Origin: Pseudomonadota bacterium
Lineage (GTDB): Bacteria > Pseudomonadota > Alphaproteobacteria > Rhodobacterales > Rhodobacteraceae
Assembly: GCA_018240425.1 (NCBI GenBank)
Contig: JAFEFU010000071.1
Coordinates: forward strand, 124,001 to 188,000
Direction of reading: 5' to 3'
Length of the DNA: 64,000 nucleotides
In this document: positions 42,971 to 51,121 of the stretch, one piece after another
Layout of the letters: each line of letters opens with the position of its first letter
How positions within the stretch are numbered: position 1 is the first letter of the stretch
Position numbers and translations under genes: made by a program
The notes under the pieces: model-generated
Databases searched by the model: none
What the model saw: only the letters and a program-made list of their open reading frames with translations
Told to the model about the DNA's origin: nothing

Positions 42971-43737
42971 CCCGCTCCATTACCATTGCCGGCACCGGCG
43001 CCGCCGCCCCTTTCTTCGCCGAACGGCTCGCGGGCCTCGGCCATCAGGTCGCCTGCCTGCCCCGCGGCGACGCTGAGCCTGCCCGCCTCGATCTCGTGTT
43101 CCTCCTGCCGCGCGACATCATCGAATGCGAGGCGCTTCTCTTCGACGAGGCCCGCCTGGCCCGCCGCGCCGCGCCGCCCGCCGCCATCATTCTCTGCGCC
43201 ACCCTCTCGCCGCGCTATGTGCGCGCCCTGCGCGCCCGGGTGCCTGCCGCCATCGTCCTGATCGACGCTCCCGTGGTCGGCACGCAGCGCCAGGTCGAGG
43301 GCGGCGTCGGCAGCTTTCTCCTCGGCGGCGAGACGGCCGCCATCGCGCCCCTTGTCCCGATGTTCGACCGGCTCGGCCGGTCGGCCGCGCGCATGGGCGG
43401 CTTCGGCGCCGGCGCCGCCGCCAAGGCGCTCCGCGACTGTTTCGCTGCCGCCACCTCGGCCATGACCCGCAGCGCGCTCGACTGGGCCTCGGCCCAGGGG
43501 ATCGAGGAGGGACGCCTGATCCGCCTCCTGGAATCGACCTTCGACACCCGCGGCGCCGGCGACATCGCCGATCCGGCGGCACTGGTGGCGAATGCGCTGC
43601 CCGGCGACGACGCCGGCGTGACACTGGTGCGCAATGTCGAGAACGCACTCGATCTTGCGCTGAAGGGCGTCCACCTGACCCCGCCACGCAGCCTCGCCAA
43701 GGGCTTCAGTTCGGTGCGCAGCCGCCACCTGCACTGA
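42967..43737 (+). CDS. NAD-binding 3-hydroxyisobutyrate/6-phosphogluconate dehydrogenase-like protein
   Basis: A 256-residue protein starting at a TTG that overlaps the upstream TGA (TTGA). The N-terminal Rossmann-like ITIAGTGAAAPFFAERLAGLGH resembles the dinucleotide fold. LIDAPVVGTQRQVEGGVGSFLLGG matches the DAPVxGG segment of beta-hydroxyacid dehydrogenases. AKALRDCFAAATSAMTRSALDWA corresponds to the helix with the catalytic Lys (GxxxKxxxN), here degenerate, so activity is uncertain. A terminator-like repeat element follows eight bases after the stop. Confidence 0.65.
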   Translation: MTRSITIAGTGAAAPFFAERLAGLGHQVACLPRGDAEPARLDLVFLLPRDIIECEALLFDEARLARRAAPPAAIILCATLSPRYVRALRARVPAAIVLIDAPVVGTQRQVEGGVGSFLLGGETAAIAPLVPMFDRLGRSAARMGGFGAGAAAKALRDCFAAATSAMTRSALDWASAQGIEEGRLIRLLESTFDTRGAGDIADPAALVANALPGDDAGVTLVRNVENALDLALKGVHLTPPRSLAKGFSSVRSRHLH

Positions 43738-43744
43738 CCGGCTT

Positions 43745-43790
43745 TTTCCTTGCCCGAATACTCCGGGAGCGCGAGGGCAGAGCCCTCGCC
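43745..43790 (+). repeat. dispersed intergenic terminator-like element, copy D
   Basis: TTCCTTGCCCGAATACTCCG leads to GGGAGCGC and the hairpin GAGGGC-aga-GCCCTC. This is the shortest copy, eight bases after the dehydrogenase-like stop and before the convergent TauE/SafE gene. Confidence 0.6.
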
Positions 43791-43802
43791 CGCCCTGCCC
43801 TT

Positions 43803-44549
43803 TCAGGCCGCACCGACGCCATCGGCAACCAGCTTTACCGAGACCAGCAGAAGCGCCCAGGTCACCAGCCGGAAGAACAGCGCCTGTGGCAGGATCCTGA
43901 CCAGCCGCACCCCGGCCAGCACCGACAACGCCGCGACCGGCACCAGCAGCACCGCCACCTTCAGGTTCTGCGCCGACAGCTGGCCCAGGGCCCAGTAGGG
44001 CACCAGCTTGATCGCGTTCAGCCAGGCAAAGAGGATGGTGTTGGTGCCGGCATAGACCATCTTCGGCAGGCCGAGCGGCAGGACATAGATCTGGAAGGGC
44101 GGCGCGCCGGAATGGCTGACGAAGCTGGTGAACCCGGTCAGTGCGCCCCAGCCCAGCCCCGGCGCCACCTCGGCCCGCCGCACCCGGGGCGCCGCCCCTG
44201 CCGACCACAGAAGACGCAGGGCAAACAGCGCCCCGATCAATCCGACCAGCGCCGTCACCAGCCACTCGGGCGTGATTGCCGCCGTGGCCCAACCCAGGCC
44301 CACGCCCGCCGTCACCGCGGGGATCAGGATCGCCAGCACCCGCCGGTCGAAGGCGCCGCGATAGGCCCAAAGCCCGAACAGGTCCGACACGACATAGACC
44401 GGCAAGAGCAGCCCCGCCGCCGTCACCGGCGGCAGCGCCAACGACAGGACCGGCACTCCCAGCATGCCGACAACCGGCATGCCACCCTTGCCCATGCCGA
44501 CCAGCGCCGCCGCCAGCGCGGCCATCGCCCAGAAGAACCCGCCGTCCAT
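43803..44549 (-). CDS. TauE/SafE family membrane transporter
   Basis: A 248-residue protein with about eight TM segments and the family signatures GMGKGGMPVVGMLGVPVLSLALPP in the first repeat and GFTSFVSHSGAPPFQIYVLPLGLPKMVYAGT in the second. TauE/SafE proteins export sulfite, sulfonates or related small anions. The substrate cannot be named here. The frame is open for more than a kilobase upstream, antisense to mdh and pepT, but the family N-terminus (MDGGFFWAMAAL) fixes the start at 44549. Confidence 0.88.
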   Translation of the reverse strand: MDGGFFWAMAALAAALVGMGKGGMPVVGMLGVPVLSLALPPVTAAGLLLPVYVVSDLFGLWAYRGAFDRRVLAILIPAVTAGVGLGWATAAITPEWLVTALVGLIGALFALRLLWSAGAAPRVRRAEVAPGLGWGALTGFTSFVSHSGAPPFQIYVLPLGLPKMVYAGTNTILFAWLNAIKLVPYWALGQLSAQNLKVAVLLVPVAALSVLAGVRLVRILPQALFFRLVTWALLLVSVKLVADGVGAA

Positions 44550-44657
44550 GCCGCCCCCTGTCCCCTTCCGACCCTTAGCGCCAAGATCGGCGCTTGGACA
44601 GGGCGCAGGCCCATGCCGCGCCGCGGCGGGCTTGCACGGCGAAAGCGAACCCTTTAG

Positions 44658-45656
<999 letters not shown>

Positions 45657-45663
45657 CCCATCC

Positions 45664-45695
45664 GACCGGACCCGCCACTGGGTCCGGTCCCTTTT
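45664..45695 (+). terminator. terminator after mdh
   Basis: A 10-bp perfect stem, GACCGGACCC/GGGTCCGGTC, with loop GCCACT, then CCCTTTT, eight bases after the mdh stop. Confidence 0.85.
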
Positions 45696-45701
45696 CCCGA
45701 C

Positions 45702-46370
45702 ATGACGCGGCACATCTCTCCCTACCACGCCCCCGGCTTCTACGACGACGCCCTGGCGCGCGGCCGCCACCGCGACATCGTCGGTGGCCGCTGGGACGAG
45801 ACCGGCCGCCTCCAGATGCAGATCCTGCGCGAGGCCGGCCTTCTGCCGCACCACCGTCTCCTCGACATCGGTTGCGGCAGCCTGCGCCTCGGCTGCAAGG
45901 CGGTGCCCTACCTGAACCCCGGCCACTACTGGGGCACCGACCTGTCGGCCGCGCTGATGCGGCGGGGGTATGAAACCGAACTCGCCGACAAGGACCGCCT
46001 GCCCCCCGGCCAGCTTGTCGAGGATAAGGACTTCGCCTTCCCCGGCATCCCCGTCGACATCGACCATGCCATCGCCTTCGCGGTCTTCACCCACCTGCCC
46101 GCCGCCCATCTCGGCCGCGCGCTCATCCGCCTGCGCGCCCGCTTTCCGCGCCTGCAACGGTTCCTCTTCACGGTATTCCTGGCCGACGCAGCCCGGGCGC
46201 AGGAAGCGATCCGCCAGCCCGACGGGGTCGTGACCCACCCCGACCGGCCGCCCTACCATGTCCAAGCGCAGGACGTCGCCGCCCTTGCCCAGAGCGCGGG
46301 CTTTGCCGCCCGCCCCCTGCCCGGCCGCCTGCCGCGCGGCCAGATCCTGTGGGAGGCGATCCCCGCCTGA
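45702..46370 (+). CDS. class I SAM-dependent methyltransferase
   Basis: A 222-residue protein with a Rossmann-fold methyltransferase core: LLDIGCGSLRLGCKAVPYLNPGHYWGTDLS is motif I with the acidic post-I residue, and DIDHAIAFAVFTHLP is the post-motif II region. The substrate cannot be told. It starts only 12 bases after the mdh terminator hairpin and 66 bases before pepT, without a clear ribosome site, so its expression is uncertain. Confidence 0.75.
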   Translation: MTRHISPYHAPGFYDDALARGRHRDIVGGRWDETGRLQMQILREAGLLPHHRLLDIGCGSLRLGCKAVPYLNPGHYWGTDLSAALMRRGYETELADKDRLPPGQLVEDKDFAFPGIPVDIDHAIAFAVFTHLPAAHLGRALIRLRARFPRLQRFLFTVFLADAARAQEAIRQPDGVVTHPDRPPYHVQAQDVAALAQSAGFAARPLPGRLPRGQILWEAIPA

Positions 46371-46436
46371 TCCGCGCCCGCCGGTTGACTCTGCCGCCCC
46401 GCCCGTCCCAGATCGGGGGTGACAGAGGAGAGAGAG

Positions 46437-47675
46437 ATGACCGCCCCCTTCGACGCCGAACTGGAAAGCCGCCTGACCCGCTACTGCGCCGTCGACACGC
46501 AAAGCGACGAGACCTCGGACAGCGCCCCGTCGACCGCCCGCCAGCTCGACCTCCAGCGCCTCCTCCTGCGCGAGCTGGCCGAGATCGGCGCCGCCGACGT
46601 GCGGCTGACCGACTATGGCGCGGTCCTCGCCACCATCCCCGCGACCGCCCCCGGCCCGACCATCGGCTTTTTCGCCCATGTCGATACCGCCCCCCAGTTC
46701 AACGCCACCGACGTGAAGCCCCGCGTCGTCCGCCGCTACAACGGCGGCGCGATCACCTTTCCCGACAATCCCGCCCTCACCCTCTCGCCCGAGGTCTCGC
46801 CCTACCTGGCCGGCAAGGTCGGCCAGGACATCGTCACCGCCTCGGGCACCACGCTTCTTGGCGCCGACGACAAGGCCGGGGTCGCGGTGATCATGACGGC
46901 CGCCCGCCACCTGATCGCCAACCCCGCCATCGCCCACGGCCCGATCCGCATCGCCTTCACCCCCGACGAGGAAATCGGCCGAGGCGTGGACGCGCGCCTG
47001 CCCGCCGACCTCGGCGCCGACTTCGCCTATACGTTCGACGGCGCCGGGCTGGGCGAGATCGAGTATGAAAGCTTTTCCGCCGACGGCGCCGCCGTCACCA
47101 TCACCGGCGTCTCGGCCCATCCCGGCACCGCGAAAGGCAAGATGGTCAACGCGCTCCACCTTGCCGCGAAGATCGTCGCCACCCTGCCGCAGGCGACGAT
47201 GACGCCCGAGACGACCGAGGGCCGCGACGGGTTCCTGCATGTCTACGAGCTGAAGGGCACCGCTGCCGAGGCCACGCTGAAATTCATCCTCCGCGACTTC
47301 GAACGGGACGGGCTCCAGGCCAAGGGCGATCTTCTCCGTCAGGTCTGCGCCGCCATCGCCGCGACCGAGCCCCGCGCCGTGATCGACTGCACCATCCGCC
47401 CCCAGTACCGCAACATGCGCTACTGGCTGGAAAAGGACATGCGCCCCGTCGAGCTTGCCCGCGCCGCCTGCCGCGACCTCGGGATCGAACCGGTCTCGGT
47501 GCCGATCCGCGGCGGCACCGACGGCTCGCGCCTGACCGAGATGGGCGTGCCCTGCCCGAACCTCTTCACCGGGATGCAGGAGATCCACGGCCCCCTCGAA
47601 TGGATCAGCGTGCAGGACATGGCCCGGGCCGCCGATCTGTGCCTGAGCATCGTCCGGCGCGCCGCCACCGCCTGA
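46437..47675 (+). CDS. pepT: peptidase T (tripeptide aminopeptidase)
   Basis: A 412-residue M20B zinc peptidase. The metal ligands sit in GFFAHVDTA, LGADDKAGVAV and FTPDEEIGRGV, with the dimerisation domain in between and a C-terminal RGGTDGSRLTEMGVPCPNLFTG. It removes N-terminal residues from tripeptides in the cytoplasm. The ATG at 46437 has GAGGAGAGAG directly upstream; an in-frame GTG at 46419 is less likely. A 13-bp inverted repeat follows 16 bases after the stop. Confidence 0.95.
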   Translation: MTAPFDAELESRLTRYCAVDTQSDETSDSAPSTARQLDLQRLLLRELAEIGAADVRLTDYGAVLATIPATAPGPTIGFFAHVDTAPQFNATDVKPRVVRRYNGGAITFPDNPALTLSPEVSPYLAGKVGQDIVTASGTTLLGADDKAGVAVIMTAARHLIANPAIAHGPIRIAFTPDEEIGRGVDARLPADLGADFAYTFDGAGLGEIEYESFSADGAAVTITGVSAHPGTAKGKMVNALHLAAKIVATLPQATMTPETTEGRDGFLHVYELKGTAAEATLKFILRDFERDGLQAKGDLLRQVCAAIAATEPRAVIDCTIRPQYRNMRYWLEKDMRPVELARAACRDLGIEPVSVPIRGGTDGSRLTEMGVPCPNLFTGMQEIHGPLEWISVQDMARAADLCLSIVRRAATA

Positions 47676-47690
47676 GTCGCATCCTCGCGC

Positions 47691-47725
47691 TTTGTGATCA
47701 CGCGCAAAAAATGCGTGATCACAAA
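47691..47725. promoter_or_regulatory. 13-bp perfect inverted repeat between pepT and sucC
   Basis: TTTGTGATCACGC (47691-47703) and GCGTGATCACAAA (47713-47725) flank a 9-base A-rich spacer. Each arm contains TGATCA, itself a palindrome. About 110 bases before sucC, it could be a paired operator site for a regulator of the TCA-cycle block. The later TTTTTT at 47732 also allows a terminator for pepT. I cannot choose from sequence alone. Confidence 0.55.
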
Positions 47726-47834
47726 CGCCACTTTTTTCGGCCCGCGCCGCCCCGTAACGCATTTATCGTTTTGACACGCCCCCGCTCTATGTCATGCCGC
47801 CAGTCAGGCAGTGACCAGCACGGGACGGACCCCC

Positions 47835-49028
47835 ATGAACATCCACGAATATCAGGCCAAGGCCCTCTTGCGCGCCTACGGGGCGCCGGTTTCCGATGGC
47901 CGCGTGGTGCTGAAGGCAGAGGATGCCAAGACCGCGGCGGGCGAGCTTGACGGCCCGATCTGGGTGGTCAAGTCGCAGATCCACGCCGGCGGCCGCGGCA
48001 AGGGCCATTTCAAGGAGGCCGAGGCCGGCGACAAGGGCGGGGTCCGCATCGCCCGCTCGGTCTCCGAGGCCGCCGAACTCGCCCGCCAAATGCTGGGTCG
48101 CACCCTCGTCACCCACCAGACCGGCCCCGCCGGCAAGCAGGTCAACCGCATCTATATCGAGGACGGCTCCGACATCGCCCGCGAACTTTACCTCGCGCTC
48201 CTCGTCGACCGCCAGACCAGCCGCATCTCCTTCGTCTGCTCGACCGAGGGCGGCATGGACATCGAACAGGTTGCCCACGACACGCCGGAAAAGATCCTGT
48301 CGTTCTCTGTCGACCCCGCCACCGGCCTTTCCGACTTCCACGGCCGCCGCGTCGCCTTCGCCCTTGGCCTCGAAGGCGCGCAGGTCAAGCAGTGCGTCGC
48401 CCTCATCAAGACCCTCTACCGGCTCTTCGTCGAAAAGGACATGGAGATGCTGGAGATCAACCCACTGGTCCTCACCAAGGACGGCGCGGTCAAGTGCCTC
48501 GACGCCAAGATGGGCTTCGACGGCAACGCCCTCTACCGCCACCCCGACATCCTGGCGCTGCGGGACGAGACCGAGGAAGACCCCAAGGAACTCGCGGCCA
48601 GCAAATTCGACCTGAACTATATCGCGCTTGATGGCGAGATCGGCTGCATGGTCAACGGCGCCGGCCTTGCCATGGCGACGATGGACATCATCAAGCTTTA
48701 CGGCGCAGAACCGGCCAACTTCCTCGACGTCGGCGGCGGGGCGACCAAGGAGAAGGTGACCGAAGCCTTCAAGATCATCACCTCGGACCCGAACGTGAAG
48801 GGCATCCTGGTCAACATCTTCGGCGGCATCATGCGCTGCGACATCATCGCCGAAGGCATCATCGCCGCGGTGAAGGAAGTCGGCCTCAAGGTGCCGCTGG
48901 TGGTGCGGCTGGAAGGGACGAACGTCGAACTCGGGAAAGAGATCATCAAGAACTCCGGCCTGAACGTGATCGCAGCGGACGACCTGAAGGACGGCGCGCA
49001 GAAGATCGTCAAGGCGGTACGGGGGTAA
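47835..49028 (+). CDS. sucC: succinate-CoA ligase (ADP-forming) subunit beta
   Basis: A 397-residue ATP-grasp protein: [19 protein letters not shown], then [11 protein letters not shown], the [16 protein letters not shown] segment and the C-terminal CoA-ligase part [30 protein letters not shown] and [12 protein letters not shown]. With SucD it interconverts succinyl-CoA and succinate with substrate-level phosphorylation. The start at 47835 is set by the family N-terminus. Unusually, an unrelated small gene separates it from sucD. Confidence 0.97.
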   Translation: MNIHEYQAKALLRAYGAPVSDGRVVLKAEDAKTAAGELDGPIWVVKSQIHAGGRGKGHFKEAEAGDKGGVRIARSVSEAAELARQMLGRTLVTHQTGPAGKQVNRIYIEDGSDIARELYLALLVDRQTSRISFVCSTEGGMDIEQVAHDTPEKILSFSVDPATGLSDFHGRRVAFALGLEGAQVKQCVALIKTLYRLFVEKDMEMLEINPLVLTKDGAVKCLDAKMGFDGNALYRHPDILALRDETEEDPKELAASKFDLNYIALDGEIGCMVNGAGLAMATMDIIKLYGAEPANFLDVGGGATKEKVTEAFKIITSDPNVKGILVNIFGGIMRCDIIAEGIIAAVKEVGLKVPLVVRLEGTNVELGKEIIKNSGLNVIAADDLKDGAQKIVKAVRG

Positions 49029-49032
49029 TCCG

Positions 49033-49569
49033 TTGTTCTGGAGAGCCCCTCATTGGCACTATTTGTTGGTGGTGTTTGCCTGCCTAGCTGTCATTGCACC
49101 AACCGCAGGACGTGCGGGTGACGAACTCGAGGAAGAGGGCGAAAACATCTTTCTTGGCACCATGCTCCAAGAATTTTGCGTCGATACCTTTCCGCGCTTT
49201 GCCAAGGCTGCATCGGTCATTGATTCCGCGCCCTACTTCAAGCGGCGGGCGGGCCAACTTGTGTGGGATCACCAGAAGCTTGCCGTGACGATGGCGCTTT
49301 TCCGAGTGGGCAAGAGACCCGCCTGCGTCATGCAGATAACGGCCAGACGCTGGGTGGAAGGCACATGGGCCGATTTCGCGGTGCCCGCCTTCGGCAAGAC
49401 ATGGGACAGCGATCAGACAATCATTGATCTGGGGAAAGGTCACCCCGGAGACTATGACGATCAGCATATGGTGGTGCGCTTCCCAACACACCAACTGTTT
49501 CGTTTCGACGCAGATCAACGCGAAGATGGTCGGTGGACCTACAAAATCTATCTCATTGCTGCCAATTAG
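49033..49569 (+). CDS. predicted secreted protein of unknown function inserted between sucC and sucD
   Basis: A 178-residue protein with an N-terminal signal sequence (hydrophobic about residues 9-24, GRAGDE after it), then a mostly polar domain with cysteines at FCVDTFP and ACVMQ. I recognise no family. It begins with TTG only four bases after the sucC stop and ends 17 bases before sucD, so it is carried inside the operon. Its DNA is clearly richer in A and T, and its codons are less GC-biased than those of sucC and sucD, which suggests later acquisition. Confidence 0.65.
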   Translation: MFWRAPHWHYLLVVFACLAVIAPTAGRAGDELEEEGENIFLGTMLQEFCVDTFPRFAKAASVIDSAPYFKRRAGQLVWDHQKLAVTMALFRVGKRPACVMQITARRWVEGTWADFAVPAFGKTWDSDQTIIDLGKGHPGDYDDQHMVVRFPTHQLFRFDADQREDGRWTYKIYLIAAN

Positions 49570-49586
49570 CCCAACAGGAGTTGAGC

Positions 49587-50468
49587 ATGTCCGTCCTCGT
49601 CAACAAGAACACCCGCGTCATCTGCCAGGGGATCACCGGCAGCCAGGGCACTTTCCACACCGAACAGGCGATCGCCTACGGCACGAAGATGGTCGGAGGC
49701 GTCACCCCCGGCAAGGGCGGCACCACGCACCTGAACCTGCCGGTCTTCGACAGCGTGCATGAGGCGATGGCGAAAACCGGCGCCGACGCCTCGGTCATCT
49801 ACGTCCCCCCGCCCTTCGCCGCCGATTCCATTCTGGAAGCCATCGACGCCGAAATCCCGCTGGTGGTCTGCATCACCGAGGGGATCCCGGTCCTCGACAT
49901 GATGAAGGTCAAGCGCGCGCTCCTCAATTCGAAGACCCGGCTGATCGGCCCGAACTGCCCCGGCGTCATCACCCCCGGCGCCTGCAAGATCGGCATCATG
50001 CCCGGCCATATCCACAAACGCGGCTCGGTCGGCGTGGTCAGCCGTTCGGGCACGCTGACCTACGAGGCGGTCAAGCAGACCTCGGACCTCGGCCTCGGCC
50101 AGTCCTCGGCGGTGGGCATCGGCGGCGACCCGATCAAGGGCACCGAACATATCGACGTCTTGGAGATGTTCCTGGCCGACCCCGAAACCAAATCCATCAT
50201 CATGATCGGCGAGATCGGCGGCTCGGCCGAGGAAGAGGCCGCCCAGTTCCTCGCCGACGAGAGGAAACGCGGCCGCTGGAAGCCCACCGCCGGCTTCATC
50301 GCCGGCCGCACCGCGCCCAAGGGCCGCCGCATGGGCCACGCCGGCGCCATCGTCGCCGGCGGCAAGGGCGACGCGGAGAGCAAGATCGCGGCGATGAAGG
50401 CCGCCGGCATCGTCGTCGCCGACAGCCCGGCGGGCCTGGGCGAGGCGGTGATGAAGGCGATCGGGTGA
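49587..50468 (+). CDS. sucD: succinate-CoA ligase (ADP-forming) subunit alpha
   Basis: A 293-residue CoA-binding subunit: [46 protein letters not shown], the [12 protein letters not shown] loop, [13 protein letters not shown] and the phosphohistidine H251 in [13 protein letters not shown] lies seven bases before the ATG. The next gene starts with GTG overlapping the stop (GTGA). Confidence 0.97.
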   Translation: MSVLVNKNTRVICQGITGSQGTFHTEQAIAYGTKMVGGVTPGKGGTTHLNLPVFDSVHEAMAKTGADASVIYVPPPFAADSILEAIDAEIPLVVCITEGIPVLDMMKVKRALLNSKTRLIGPNCPGVITPGACKIGIMPGHIHKRGSVGVVSRSGTLTYEAVKQTSDLGLGQSSAVGIGGDPIKGTEHIDVLEMFLADPETKSIIMIGEIGGSAEEEAAQFLADERKRGRWKPTAGFIAGRTAPKGRRMGHAGAIVAGGKGDAESKIAAMKAAGIVVADSPAGLGEAVMKAIG

Positions 50469-51010
50469 TAGAGATGGGTCCAGGAGCCGCCCTTGCAACT
50501 TCGATCCGGCGCGCGTTCCAGTTTTCGGGGCGCGCCACCCGGTCCGAGTTTTGGTGGACCTGGCTCATCCTTTACTTCGTTGGGATTCAAATCCGCATGT
50601 ACCGGGGCCTGCAGCCGACCGGCTCGCGTGAAGAGTCCCTCCTGACCGTCGCGCTTTGCCTCGTCGCGCTGCCAATGATCGCTGTCGGCACGCGAAGGTT
50701 GGCCGATGCAGGCTTCTGGCGTTGGCTTTTCGTGTTGACCGTTGCACTCGGAACTGCAACGCAGCTTGCCTACATGTTCGCCATGCCATCGCCCTCCGAC
50801 TTCGCAATGATGACCATCATGGCCGAGCGAAATGACGTAGACCTCCCGATGACCGGCTATGAGCTTCAGAGCGTCATGCGGACAGTTCGCAATGACATTC
50901 TGCCCTGGTCGTCACGGATATGCGCCATTGCCTGCCTGATCCTCGCCGCATTCCCGTCGCGCCGTGTCGACCTTCAGCCAGGACAAAGTGCCTCCGAGGC
51001 CACCCGATGA
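50465..51010 (+). CDS. DUF805-like membrane protein
   Basis: A 181-residue protein with the DUF805 opening: a short amphipathic part then [21 protein letters not shown], followed by three further hydrophobic segments (about 57-75, 85-105 and 148-165). DUF805 proteins are small inner-membrane proteins of unknown role. The GTG at 50465 overlaps the sucD stop; an ATG at 50474 is an alternative. Codon use is less GC-biased than in sucD and sucA. It is the second insertion in the suc operon. Confidence 0.7.
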   Translation: MIEMGPGAALATSIRRAFQFSGRATRSEFWWTWLILYFVGIQIRMYRGLQPTGSREESLLTVALCLVALPMIAVGTRRLADAGFWRWLFVLTVALGTATQLAYMFAMPSPSDFAMMTIMAERNDVDLPMTGYELQSVMRTVRNDILPWSSRICAIACLILAAFPSRRVDLQPGQSASEATR

Positions 51011-51121
51011 CACAGCACTCCAAATCTCGTCCAGCGGAGATGGCGCTGACCCTGCTGGCGCAGGGACGGACCTCTCTTTCCTCCTGCACTCCTACGGTCC
51101 CAACCCCCTTGAGGTGACCCC

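Noticed and set aside
51007-51117. A 36-codon ORF starting ATGA on the DUF805-like stop
   Set aside because: The overlap is suggestive, but there is no recognisable feature in the peptide and no independent ribosome site, so it was not called.
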